Positions 1-10,993 of a stretch of 64,000 nt of DNA are shown piece by piece (the first letter of the stretch is position 1; every line of letters begins with the position of its first letter). Below the pieces are notes generated by a model. That model was not told where the DNA came from. It searched no databases and saw nothing but the letters and a program-made list of their open reading frames with translations. Source of the DNA: Toxorhynchites rutilus septentrionalis (Eukaryota > Arthropoda > Insecta > Diptera > Culicidae); the NCBI RefSeq assembly GCF_029784135.1, contig NC_073746.1, forward strand, positions 253,026,494 to 253,090,493, read 5' to 3'. A program made the translations under genes and the position numbers.

Positions 1-112
1 GTGCTGGAGGAGGTGGACGGCGAAGGATCGACACATACACGCGCAGAACTCTTTCCGTTAGGATGCCATTCAGCATCGAGAAAGTTCCGGGAAGATCTAA
101 TCATTGCTGGAA
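1..112 (+). repeat. Partial leader segment of the satellite block
   Basis: These bases match positions 3681-3792 almost exactly, where the same segment leads into the second satellite block. The window therefore opens inside the leader of satellite block 1. The last part of the leader resembles a diverged half monomer (leading into AATAATCTGCCAG), so the array grades into it. No coding potential was seen. Confidence 0.9.
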
Positions 113-3100
113 AATAATCTGCCAGTTCCTTTGGGAATTTTCAAAATATATTCATGTGAAAGAGTTTAATTGAATGTTTTCTATCCATGTAACACTGTGA
201 CCAAATATGTTTCATTCAAGTGCTATTAACAGGTGGTTATCGAGTTGGTATTAACCACTGGTGGGCTTCCAGTATCGAGGAAAATGTGGAAATAACTAAT
301 CGTTACTGAAAATAATCTGCCAGTTCCTCTGGGGATTTTCAAAATATATTCATGTGAAAGAGTTTAATTGAATGTTTTCTATCCATGTTACACTGTGACC
401 AAATATGTTTCAATCAAGTGCTATTAACAGGTGGTTATCGAGTTGGCATTAACCACTGGTAGGCTTCCAGTATCGAGGAAAATGTGGAAATATCTAATCG
501 TTACTGAAAATAATCTGCCAGTTCCTTTGGGAATTTTCAAAATATATTCATGTGAAAGAGTTTAATTGAATGTTTTCTATCCATGTAACACTGTGACCAA
601 ATATGTTTCATTCAAGTGCTATTAACAGGTGGTTATCGAGTTGGTATTAACCACTGGTGGGCTTCCAGTATCGAGGAAAATGTGGAAATAACTAATCGTT
701 ACTGAAAATAATCTGCCAGTTCCTCTGGGGATTTTCAAAATATATTCATGTGAAAGAGTTTAATTGAATGTTTTCTATCCATGTTACACTGTGACCAAAT
801 ATGTTTCAATCAAGTGCTATTAACAGGTGGTTATCGAGTTGGCATTAACCACTGGTAGGCTTCCAGTATCGAGGAAAATGTGGAAATATCTAATCGTTAC
901 TGAAAATAATCTGCCAGTTCCTCTGGGAATTTTCAAAATATATTCATGTGAAAGAGTTTAATTGAATGTTTTCTATCCATGTAACACTGTGACCAAATAT
1001 GTTTCAATCAAGTGCTATTAACAGGTGGTTATCGAGTTGGCATTAACCACTGGTAGGCTTCCAGTATCGAGGAAAATGTGGAAATATCTAATCGTTACTG
1101 AAAATAATCTGCCAGTTCCTTTGGGAATTTTCAAAATATATTCATGTGAAAGAGTTTAATTGAATGTTTTCTATCCATGTAACACTGTGACCAAATATGT
1201 TTCAATCAAGTGCTATTAACAGGTGGTTATCGAGTTGGCATTAACCACTGGTGGGCTTCCAGTATCGAGGAAAATGTGGAAATATCTAATCGTTACTGAA
1301 AATAATCTGCCAGTTCCTTTGGGAATTTTCAAAATATATTCATGTGAAAGAGTTTAATTGAATGTTTTCTATCCATGTAACACTGTGACCAAATATGTTT
1401 CAATCAAGTGCTATTAACAGGTGGTTATCGAGTTGGCATTAACCACTGGTAGGCTTCCAGTATCGAGGAAAATGTGGAAATATCTAATCGTTACTGAAAA
1501 TAATCTGCCAGTTCCTCTGGGAATTTTCAAAATATATTCATGTGAAAGAGTTTAATTGAATGTTTTCTATCCATGTAACACTGTGACCAAATATGTTTCA
1601 ATCAAGTGCTATTAACAGGTGGTTATCGAGTTGGCATTAACCACTGGTGGGCTTCCAGTATCGAGGAAAATGTGGAAATATCTAATCGTTACTGAAAATA
1701 ATCTGCCAGTTCCTTTGGGAATTTTCAAAATATATTCATGTGAAAGAGTTTAATTGAATGTTTTCTATCCATGTTACACTGTGACCAAATATGTTTCAAT
1801 CAAGTGCTATTAACAGGTGGTTATAGAGTTGGCATTAACCACTGGTGGGCTTCCAGTATCGAGGAAAATGTGGAAATATCTAATCGTTACTGAAAATAAT
1901 CTGCCAGTTCCTTTGGGAATTTTCAAAATATATTCATGTGAAAGAGTTTAATTGAATGTTTTCTATCCATGTAACACTGTGACCAAATATGTTTCAATCA
2001 AGTGCTATTAACAGGTGGTTATCGAGTTGGCATTAACCACTGGTGGGCTTCCAGTATCGAGGAAAATGTGGAAATATCTAATCGTTACTGAAAATAATCT
2101 GCCAGTTCCTTTGGGAATTTTCAAAATATATTCATGTGAAAGAGTTTAATTGAATGTTTTCTATCCATGTTACACTGTGACCAAATATGTTTCAATCAAG
2201 TGCTATTAACAGGTGGTTATAGAGTTGGCATTAACCACTGGTGGGCTTCCAGTATCGAGGAAAATGTGGAAATATCTAATCGTTACTGAAAATAATCTGC
2301 CAGTTCCTTTGGGAATTTTCAAAATATATTCATGTGAAAGAGTTTAATTGAATGTTTTCTATCCATGTAACACTGTGACCAAATATGTTTCAATCAAGTG
2401 CTATTAACAGGTGGTTATCGAGTTGGCATTAACCACTGGTGGGCTTCCAGTATCGAGGAAAATGTGGAAATATCTAATCGTTACTGAAAATAATCTGCCA
2501 GTTCCTTTGGGAATTTTCAAAATATATTCATGTGAAAGAGTTTAATTGAATGTTTTCTATCCATGTAACACTGTGACCAAATATGTTTCAATCAAGTGCT
2601 ATTAACAGGTGGTTATCGAGTTGGCATTAACCACTGGTAGGCTTCCAGTATCGAGGAAAATGTGGAAATATCTAATCGTTACTGAAAATAATCTGCCAGT
2701 TCCTCTGGGAATTTTCAAAATATATTCATGTGAAAGAGTTTAATTGAATGTTTTCTATCCATGTAACACTGTGACCAAATATGTTTCAATCAAGTGCTAT
2801 TAACAGGTGGTTATCGAGTTGGCATTAACCACTGGTGGGCTTCCAGTATCGAGGAAAATGTGGAAATATCTAATCGTTACTGAAAATAATCTGCCAGTTC
2901 CTTTGGGAATTTTCAAAATATATTCATGTGAAAGAGTTTAATTGAATGTTTTCTATCCATGTTACACTGTGACCAAATATGTTTCAATCAAGTGCTATTA
3001 ACAGGTGGTTATAGAGTTGGCATTAACCACTGGTGGGCTTCCAGTATCGAGGAAAATGTGGAAATATCTAATCGTTACTGAAAATAATCTGCCAGTTCCT

Positions 3101-3375
3101 CTGGGAATTTTCAAAATATATTCATGTGAAAGAGTTTAATTGAATGTTTTCTATCCATGTTACACTGTGACCAAATATGTTTCAATCAAGTGCTATTAAC
3201 AGGTGGTTATCGAGTTGGCATTAACCACTGGTAGGCTTCCAGTATCGAGGAAAATGTGGAAATATCTAATCGTTACTGAAAATAATCTGCCAGTTCCTTT
3301 GGGAATTTTCAAAATATATTTATGTGAAAGAGTTTAATTGAATGTTTTCTATCCATGTAACACTGTGACCAAATA
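113..3375 (+). repeat. 198-bp satellite array, block 1 (about 16.5 monomers)
   Basis: Monomers begin with AATAATCTGCCAG at 113, 311, 509, 707 and so on every 198 bases to 3281, giving 16 full units and a partial 17th that diverges near 3375. Units are near identical and differ at a few diagnostic sites: TTTGGGA or CTCTGGG, GTAACACTG or GTTACACTG, CGAGTTGG or TAGAGTTGG, GGTGGGC or GGTAGGC. Variant combinations recur: units 1-2 repeat as 3-4, 9-10 as 11-12, and 7-9 as 13-15, so multi-unit blocks have been duplicated or homogenised. The period is fixed with no spacer sequence, so this is a satellite and not a CRISPR array. No ORF runs through it. Confidence 0.97.
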
Positions 3376-3479
3376 CATTTGGTTTTGTGGTTTTTCAATC
3401 AATCGCAATTAACAGGATAGCTTCAGAAGATTATTCTTCCCCATCAGTAGGATATTTCCGTATCCAATATTGTATGCGC
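3376..3479 (+). repeat. Satellite trailer segment, copy 1
   Basis: The 17th monomer breaks off into a diverged sequence (TACATTTGGTTTTGTGG) that still contains a monomer-like CAATTAACAGG stretch, followed by a segment with CAGAAGATTATTCTTCCCC. The same trailer recurs at about 5031-5131 and, more diverged, at about 33250-33345. Confidence 0.85.
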
Positions 3480-3792
3480 CCGCAATCGATTATTGCTCAG
3501 TCGCCGAAAGTTCCGAGCTCAGAGAGTTCATTCCCCTCTAGTTTGCCTTCCAAATTGCCATCGTAAACCACACCTTCTCTCGATTCAATCACACACAAAA
3601 AGCATACTTAAGCGATATTCTGGTGGTGAGACACATTCATTTTTCGTGAGGACATCGACAAGACAACATCGTTGCCTAACGTGCTGGAGGAGGTGGACGG
3701 CGAAGGATCGACACATACACGCGCAGAACTATTTCCGTTAGGATGCCATTCAGCATCGAGAAAGTTCCGGAAAGATCTAATCATTGCTGGAG
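3480..3792 (+). repeat. Satellite leader segment, full copy
   Basis: This segment joins trailer 1 to satellite block 2. Its second part (3681-3792) is the sequence found at 1-112. Its first part (ATTATTGCTCAGTCGCCG onwards) is shared with 33491-33640. An 82-codon ORF crosses it but matches nothing I recognise and its frame is not kept in the 33-kb relative, so I do not call a gene. Confidence 0.8.
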
Positions 3793-5032
3793 AATAATCT
3801 GCCAGTTCCTTTGGGAATTTTCAAAATATATTCATGTGAAAGAGTTTAATTGAATGTTTTCTATCCATGTAACACTGTGACCAAATATGTTTCAATCAAG
3901 TGCTATTAACAGGTGGTTATCGAGTTGGTATTAACCACTGGTGGGCTTCCAGTATCGAGGAAAATGTGGAAATAACTAGAGGTGTGCAAATCAGCTCATC
4001 ATGATGAACAGCTCTGATCATATCAGCTCATCTAAATGAGCTGTTCTTTATGAACAGCTCTTCAGCTCAGTTGTCAGTGCCGACTTTCAATTTGGGTCCC
4101 AAACTCGATAGCCACGAAGCCAGTTTGAAAATGTTAAAATTCAAATGAAATTTTTCACACCATATTATTAATTACTTGAAACACGTATTCCAGACTATTA
4201 TTTACAAAAGACTCGGCGAGTACAACATTTCCGACATTTTTACTGAGGCTTTACATTACAATAGAAAGTTTTCTTCAAAAAAAAAAAAAATCTTATGAGA
4301 TTTTTGCACCGCCTGCAAACAAAGTGTTTTTCATTGAAATAGAATACTCATTTGATACACAGAAGTTAATTTTCATTAATAATTTGAATTTTAAAAACGT
4401 GTTCATTCTGCCTGAGAGCCAATTATTATTTTTGGCTGGTAAACAAAGCTCAATGCCGTCAACGCGAATATAACAGTTGAAAAGACGAGGGACAAATGAA
4501 ACTAAACTGATGTCTTAACACGAAGAGCGAGAGACGGTCAGTTCATTTGAATCTTACAGCTCACACACTCTCTTCAATTCTACAGCTCTTTTCTCTCCTT
4601 CATCATCATCAAAGTGAGCTGAAGAGCTGTTCGATTTTTTTTGCGAGCTGTTCCGCGTCAACTCACTTCAAAGAGTCGATTCTTCGGAACAGCTCATGAG
4701 CGGATGGCACATCTCTAGAAATAACTAATCGTTACTGAAAATAATCTGCCAGTTCCTCTGGGAATTTTCAAAATATATTCATGTGAAAGAGTTTAATTGA
4801 ATGTTTTCTATCCATGTAACACTGTGACCAAATATGTTTCAATCAAGTGCTATTAACAGGTGGTTATCGAGTTGGCATTAACCACTGGTGGGCTTCCAGT
4901 ATCGAGGAAAATGTGGAAATATCTAATCGTTACTGAAAATAATCTGCCAGTTCCTTTGGGAATTTTCAAAATATATTCATGTGAAAGAGTTTAATTGAAT
5001 GTTTTCTATCCATGTAACACTGTGACCAAATA
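3793..5032 (+). repeat. 198-bp satellite array, block 2 (interrupted)
   Basis: Monomer starts are at 3793, 4740 and 4938, the last unit being partial. The 947-base gap between the first two equals one monomer (198) plus the inserted element (741) plus its duplicated target (8). The array phase therefore independently confirms the boundaries of the insertion. The sequence resumes within the same monomer after the insertion. Confidence 0.95.
3977..4717. mobile_element. hAT-type non-autonomous element (MITE), 741 bp, in a satellite monomer
   Basis: The ends are imperfect inverted repeats, TAGAGGTGTGC on the left and the complement of TAGAGATGTGC on the right. The flanks are a perfect 8-bp duplication GAAATAAC at 3969-3976 and 4718-4725. 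An 8-bp duplication with TAG-starting termini is the signature of hAT elements. Both subterminal regions are crowded with AGCTC/GAGCT motifs in both orientations, resembling the clustered transposase-binding motifs known in other hAT ends; that function is inferred. No transposase ORF is present, so it would depend on a partner elsewhere. Confidence 0.94.
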
Positions 5033-5131
5033 CATTTGGTTTTGTGGTTTTTCAATCAATTGCAATCAACAGGATAGCTTCTGAAGATTATTCTTCCCCA
5101 TCAGTAGGATATTTCCGTATCCAATATTGGA
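5031..5131 (+). repeat. Satellite trailer segment, copy 2
   Basis: This is nearly identical to 3376-3476, again replacing the second half of the last monomer and ending in TATCCAATATTGGATGC. It marks the right edge of the satellite region. Confidence 0.85.
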
Positions 5132-5325
5132 TGCATAAAACCTTGTGCCTCCAACGTAACGCTCTCGTTTTCGAAGTTCTCCAAATATTCATTCATTCAG
5201 AATGAATTCAGATTCAACTTCATACAAATGATCTCTAAATCAACGATAGTCCTACGTCACCCTTGCGGTTATACCATAGATATAACCCACTTCCTGTTTT
5301 TTTGATACCTCATTTCTTCGATTTT
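5132..5325 (+). repeat. Dispersed repeat with TAGTCCTACGTCA motif, copy 1
   Basis: The stretch from about 5185 to 5300 (ATTCATTCA, then GATTCAGATTCAACTTCA, then CGATAGTCCTACGTCA and CTTGCGGTTATA) is clearly repeated at about 34520-34640. Both copies lie next to satellite-type sequence, so it probably belongs to the same larger element as the trailer and leader. The family was not identified. Confidence 0.7.
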
Positions 5326-6622
5326 TTAAAAATCGCTATTTAGGGATTTTCATGAAAAATATCTAATTTTTAACAAAAATGGCCGCCGTTTTGGCAACTT
5401 TTCGAATTTTCAAATACCCCTATGTAACGCTTTAGGTATTGTCTTAAATTTTCAAAATATTCATTGAAATTTGTTCTACAACACCCCGTTGCTTCAGAAC
5501 CGATACCACCAGGAAGGTACCGATTTTCAGACAGTATCTACGCATCCAGCTGTCGACAGCGTCATAATCAATATTCGTGCACTCAAAAAATGGAAAATAC
5601 ACCTACAAACAATAACTAAAATACACGAACACTTCACTTTATTCTTAACATCCGAAATAAATCCACGAAAATTCATTATTTTCTCGTCTTTCAGACAGGG
5701 GTCCCCCTTAATAATAATAAAATTTTGCATCAAATGGTTGGAAATAGATCCTTCCGAAGAAATCCGAACAATATAAAACAAAAGGTTCCTTTTCCATTTT
5801 GTATTTGTACACTGCTAGCAAGCCGGTTGTTAAGTTCTTCTAGTTAAAAAAAACTTTTTTTGAATTGGTTTTTTGCTAATGTGCGCATCGCTCAGTGAAA
5901 GCCCCTGATTTGCCTGCACTGCATCCACAATCACACCTGGCGAAAGAATGAAATATGTAATTTGCAATTTCTATTCCACTATCGATCAAGCGTGCAAATA
6001 ATCGGCTCTTTTCAGGACTATCAAAAAATGCAACTAAAAAGTTGATTTGAAATTTTCGTTAATTGTTGAATAATTTCCAGAGTGATAAACAAGCGGATTA
6101 CATAAAATAATTGCATTGTAGTATAGCAAATAGGATAAAATTCGATAAAATTCAATAACACATAATCACACCAGAATATCCTTCCTCAGAGACTCAAACT
6201 GTTATATGAGATAAGTTTTGGCTTATCTTGCAAACGATGGAAATGTGTTGATTATTAATAAGTTTTTTTTCTGTTCTATTGACTGAAGAAAATGAAGAAA
6301 ATTCATCAATCATGGTAAATCATTCACAAGTTATTGTTTGTAATATTTTTTGTTTGCGTTTACAAATGAGGTTGATGCGTTTTTGCATTGCAGTTTTTAA
6401 ACTTTCACCAATTTACCTTTTTCCGGTCGGCTGGCTGCTCTCAGCCACCACTAACTTACTTTCAAGAGCACAATTCAATCTTGCAAACAAACCTTTGACA
6501 TATGTTATCCGTCAATCCGCAGCAAACATGATTTATCTAATTTGGAAACATAGTACTTTTAAATAAAACAAATGGTTCTTACGTAGTTGGTAGTTCAGTG
6601 CGGTTCTAGAAATATTCCAAAC
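5326..6622. other. Unassigned AT-rich interval
   Basis: There are overlapping ORFs of about 80-100 codons on both strands near 5470-5780 and one at 6279-6566. None shows a recognisable domain or motif, and opposite-strand overlap of this kind is usual in low-complexity DNA. No structural RNA or TIR element was recognised. Confidence 0.4.
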
Positions 6623-6636
6623 AGTATGGGAGTTCA

Positions 6637-6885
6637 CTATTCACTCACGAGACGCGACACGGAACTAGGACACAACACTTATAGTCCTTACAAACATTAA
6701 AAGGGTTAAAATTACCTTTTTCGTCGACCGGCTTCGGGCTCGATGTTGCCCATCTACTGGACGGTGTCCGACTCCGACCCTTTTAATGTTTGTAAGGATT
6801 ATAAGTGTTGTGTCCTAGTTCCGTGTCGCGTCTCGTGAGTGAATAGTGATCAATGTCATTACGTTAGCACAACCAAAATTATGTA
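6637..6885. mobile_element. Palindromic insertion: 69-bp inverted arms, 72-nt loop, 14-bp flanking repeat
   Basis: The left arm at 6637-6705 (from CTATTCACTCACGAGACG) and the right arm at 6778-6846 are reverse complements, with one mismatch noticed. They enclose a GC-richer 72-base spacer. The segment plus a short right extension is flanked by the 14-bp direct repeat AGTATGGGAGTTCA at 6623-6636 and 6886-6899. This supports a discrete insertion with a target duplication of retrotransposon-like length. Head-to-head copies are known for Penelope-like elements, but I could not confirm the family, and there is no ORF. A transcript would fold into a long hairpin. Confidence 0.85.
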
Positions 6886-6899
6886 AGTATGGGAGTTCA

Positions 6900-8362
6900 T
6901 TATCTTGCGGTTAAGCGATCACATCGGCTTTGGTATATTTGGTCAACTTCGGAATTCAATTTCAAATGCGAATCTCCCAACTGATTGATGTGGTACATCG
7001 TGCTGACACACGAGACAATTTGTCCGCAAATTCATTGAAACAGATTTGTTACACGATAAATGATCTAGCTTTTATCCAACGCAATTCACCACGCCGGAGA
7101 GCCCCATCACGAATCACGCGTATGGGGCATGTATTTGACTTGGTTATAGCTATGCTTTGCACGTACAAACGTCGGCGAACTTTTGGTTCGTCATCAGCAT
7201 TAGGGGCGATGTGCTGCCGTCGCTGCTCCCCGTCCTTGAGATAAATCGCGGGATTATTTGACAAATACGGCAGCGTAAGATTTCCACCGTTGATGGTTGG
7301 CAAGAAAGCTTCTTTTGTGGATTAGGATGATGGAACGCGCGTAATCAATTTCAATACTTGCGTTTCGAGAGGATAGCTCGGGCGGTACAAATAGCTTGCG
7401 CTCCTCACAAATGAGGTGATTTATGAGCGCTAATCGCTGAATTAACGTTTGTGTATTATGGTCAGCGAATGGGAAACGTATTAATGTCTATTCTTTCTTC
7501 TTTCTTTTTCAGGTGTGTAATATTGTCGATGATAATGGTATACATTTGCTGTTGAATGTAATTGGCCGCTTCAAATTCGGAAACCACGTACGTATTCAGC
7601 GTGTCTTTAACACGTTATTGATTTCCTTTACTACCGGTCATAAATCAATGTTCATTTTATTACTTCATCGCACTCATCATACCTGTTGATGACACTAATC
7701 GCGAAGCTCACTTATAGAAGAAAAACACGTTTCGCTTTGCTCAACAACCGGTTTTCTAATGCATGTGTTATTACGATGGATGCTGTGGACGTCATGGTCG
7801 TGAATATGTGGACGCATCTCATTCAACGTCGCACTTGAGGTTCAACCTCCCAACCTCCATAGCTTGTGGAGTGGGGAACCAGTAAATCGTCGTTAGTTTT
7901 TTTTCTATGAAATTATCATTCAGGAAGCCTCCCGGGTACTCAGCGCGATAGCTTTGTACAATATCACATGACATTAAAGCTGGCTTCGGTTAGAATCTGT
8001 ACATGAGATCTGTTTTATTTCGGGGTGGCTTCGATAGAAATAAAATGTGGAAATGAAATAATATATTTTGTTGGCATTTTCAGTATAAAATATCATAAAA
8101 GTAATTCCAATTTTATTTTGAAGAAATCACGAATTTTTCTTCTAATGTCTTGTATCTCGCGTCACTTTGCCACCCTTCCTTCTCGATTGGGCGAAAGGGT
8201 GCGTTGGGGTTTTTGCATTCATATTCAGATTTTTGACGAATTCATATTCTGATTTGTAACGAACTCTAGGTATACGCAGTTGCATATATATTGCTAGATC
8301 AGGATTTTAGCTAACTTTAACATTAACTTTCTGGGGACATTTACGTGACCCATGGCCTTATA
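6900..8362. other. Unassigned interval
   Basis: This stretch is of mixed composition. Overlapping ORFs of 104 codons (+, 6930-7244) and 84 codons (-, 7049-7303) cover a GC-richer patch. Neither resembles a family I know, although a real exon here cannot be excluded. The rest shows no repeats with other parts of the window. Confidence 0.35.
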
Positions 8363-9452
8363 CAGTGATAGACATTCGTTTAGCCGCACTTGAAAAAAAA
8401 CTTGAAACACTTACAAAACAACTAGGAATGTTCTTTTTATCGGGATACTTATTAGCTGTAGTGATAGTATATTTACAAGGCAGCATCGGTGGATATAAAC
8501 ATTCAAACGTCGTTTTTTCCCGAGACATACGTTTAGCCGCAGGGCATAAAAATCGAGTTTTCGCATAATCACCAAGCCTTTATCTGTGTTTTTTGAAAAA
8601 ATACTTGGGAATGTTCAATTTACAAGATAAATATTAGATGTGCAACGTAAGAAGTTGGTCAGATTAGTGATTTACGTAGAATTTAAAGGAATGGTGAAAG
8701 GTATTCTATTGACGGAAGAGGGGCGGAAAATAATGAAGATATTCAGTGAACGAAAGTTTTCTAATCGCTCGATCGTAACAAAAATTGGTCTATCTGAGAA
8801 AGTGGTACGGAATTTCTTTAAATAATGCCAGAAATATGGGATATAACGACCAACAAATGGGAACACCAAAGTTACTTTGCGTCTTAAAGGTCAAATAAAT
8901 AAACTTTGGGGGCGGAAGTTTGACAGTGTGGGGAGCCGTTTCCTATCACAGCAAGCTTCTCATTTGTTTCATTTTCACCCGAATGAACTCCGAAAAGTAT
9001 CTTCAATTACTGGAGGACGTTTTGATTGGCCATATTGAGAATAACGCTACCGAGGATGTCGTTTTTTCAGCAGGATAATGTATAGATCCACGTTTCCAAG
9101 CAATCGAAGGCATGGTTTGCCGAGAAGGACATTCCGCTTCTTGAAAAACCTGCTGGCAGTCGATTGCAATCCCATAGAGAACCTATGGAGAATTTTGGCC
9201 GAGATGGTCTATGCAAACGGATGACAATTTGACAACATTTCCAGTCTCAAGGCAGTAATTCAGGAGTGTTGGGCTATAATCAATATGGCAACACTTTAAA
9301 AGCTGTCTGACTAGATGCCAAATCGAGTTTTCAAAGTGATCCGAAATGGAGGTGGACATACTAAATATTAGCTACCGATTGGACTCGAATTTTGCCGCAC
9401 AAATTTTCTTTTATAGAAATTTTAGGATGTGGCTAAACGAATGTCCACCCTG
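8363..9452 (+). mobile_element. Tc1-type element, 1,090 bp, with IR/DR-like left end
   Basis: The outer termini are CAGTGATAGACATTCGTT at 8363 and, reading inward from the right end, CAGGGTGGACATTCGTTT at 9452. They are imperfect inverted repeats of about 26 bases continuing into TAGCCGCA / TAGCCACA. The left end is preceded by TA; the right flank has lost its TA. A second copy of the terminal motif (AGACATACGTTTAGCCGCA) lies at 8523-8541, about 150 bases inside the left end and in the same orientation. Such a doubled motif is the arrangement of the IR/DR group of Tc1 elements. The enclosed transposase gene is broken. Confidence 0.9.
8640..9365 (+). pseudogene. Tc1 (DD34E) transposase pseudogene
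   Basis: The family product is a cut-and-paste transposase that binds the element ends through helix-turn-helix domains and moves DNA with a DDE catalytic domain. The first readable block contains LTEEGRKIMKIFSERKFSN and a recognition-helix-like IGLSEKVVRNFFK. A second block, in another frame, reads SLTVWGAVSYHSK then MNSEKYLQLLEDVL. The second catalytic aspartate sits in FQQDNV, followed by a stop, then SKQSKAWFAEKDIPLLE. After a frameshift, NPIENLW carries the catalytic glutamate. Allowing for that shift, about 34 residues separate the last two catalytic residues. The N-terminal region, including the first catalytic aspartate, is largely missing, so it cannot encode an active enzyme. It fills most of the TIR-bounded element. 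Confidence 0.88.
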
Positions 9453-9694
9453 ATTCCACATGTTTGAATTACTTAGAAAACAAAAAGTGAATTTAAACTT
9501 TTTTTAGAAAGAATTCGATGAAAATAAACAACAATCGTCTTTTATGAGAAAAACTGTACAGAGAATTGACTTATTTTTAATTTTTAATTCAAACTATTGG
9601 TCATGTGATATGAAAGTAACCTTGGTAATTTTTAAAGGTCAGATGATTGAAATAAAAGTTGAAAATAAGGCAAAAAGCATATTCACTTTATTCC

Positions 9695-10640
9695 GCATAT
9701 ATAATTTTTTGTGACCATTCTTGACATGAACGGCTTTACTTCGCCGTGGCATTGATTCAACAAGTTTTGCTGTAATATTTGGTGCGATATTGATTTACTC
9801 AGTTACAATAACTTACCGTGGTTGTTGAAGGCTTTTTGGATTATATAGCTTAACTTTCAAAATAGAATACAAATGTTCTATTGGGTTTAAGTCAGGAGAT
9901 AGTGATGACCATTTGCTCATTTTTTCCCCGTAAACTAGCTTCAAAGTATCGGAGTTCCAAAGATCTCATCCTTACTGGAATATGTACCAACGATCAAGCT
10001 TTAGAGTTTGCAAATTTGCTGGAAGCTTTCGCTTCAATATCTCCAGATACCCCTCTTTCGTCATTATTCTGTCAATGAATCCTAGTTCTAAATATGACGG
10101 CACAAGATGCCATCAAGCTCCGAACCATGACTCTTTCAGCAGTGGAAATAGTAAAAAAATAGTTGATTCACTTGGCAAATTATGATGTTGCAATTATTTA
10201 TCTTCTTAACGTTTGCTTGTTGGTTTTGAGCACTTACTTTTCAGACCATTACTGATTCATCCATTTGTGTATCCCATCACACCAAGCTACCTTCTTCCAG
10301 TCATCAATTGCCCATTTAATGTTATCTTGTGCTTATTTCGTCCGTTTTTTAATGTTTTTCTCTGATTGTCATACAGGCAAACCTTTTTTGTTGCGGGGGA
10401 TAGGGACCGCAAAAAAAATCGTAGAAAACTTTACCAGTAGCTTTAAAAAATCGTATTCGGTACACACTTTAAAACTTTCTTTGTGCGATAAATACGGACC
10501 GCATAGAAAAAGTCTGACAATTTGAGAAAGTGTCTTTGATGGATGTCCTGATTGCGTTATTGGTATAGAAATCCACTCTTTTTAAACCTTTGAACTATTT
10601 TAGCAATCGTATCTTTGCTCAGTCGGACGATATGAGCAAT
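9695..10640 (-). pseudogene. Tc1-like transposase pseudogene, minus strand
   Basis: Reading the complement from about 10640 down to 9695 gives scattered blocks of a Tc1 transposase in changing frames. SKDTIAKIVQRFKKSG looks like part of the N-terminal helix-turn-helix. MVRSLMASCAVIFRTRIH, EILKRKLPANLQTLKL and SLSPDLNPIEHLYSILK follow, the last containing the catalytic glutamate motif, and AKLVESMPRRSKAVHVKN is the C-terminal block. There are many frameshifts and stops, and the QQDN region is badly eroded. It lies back to back with the plus-strand Tc1 that ends at 9452, but the sequences differ, so they are separate elements. I could not locate its terminal repeats with confidence. Confidence 0.8.
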
Positions 10641-10993
10641 TTGGTGTTCTGAGCAATTTTGGTGTTCTGTTATCAGTTTAGGACACTGAGAGACATTTGT
10701 GGATTTTTGGGCATTTTCAAGTAAAATAGCACCAACTTCGATTATCTTCCAAACAGGGACCTGTATGCAACTGTATGTTTACATTCGTCAAAGTGACAGG
10801 AACGGTGTAGTACACAACAAAATGGTGCAAAAGAAAATTTGGGTAAACTTTTTTTGCTTTCGTTTTCATTTTATACTAGCTGGCCCGGCAAACTTCGTCG
10901 CGCCCAGAATGGATTTTTTGTTTTGTCAATAAGCGAACGTTCAACGTTCTAATTGGCCGTTTACAATCTCCTTTTACTATAAATTTCCTAGTA

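Noticed and set aside
113..3375. Regular repeats that could suggest a CRISPR array
   Set aside because: The whole 198-bp unit is repeated with no unique spacers, and the context is eukaryotic transposon-rich DNA.
3493..3741. 82-codon ORF in the satellite leader as a coding gene of the element
   Set aside because: The frame is not preserved in the homologous leader at 33.5-33.8 kb, and there are no motifs.
6637..6846. Palindrome as a viral inverted terminal repeat or a microRNA precursor
   Set aside because: No viral genes accompany it, it is flanked by a target duplication, and the arms are too long and too perfect for a typical microRNA precursor.
7049..7303. 84-codon minus-strand ORF as a possible host exon
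   Set aside because: No family recognised and no convincing splice sites; left in the unassigned interval.
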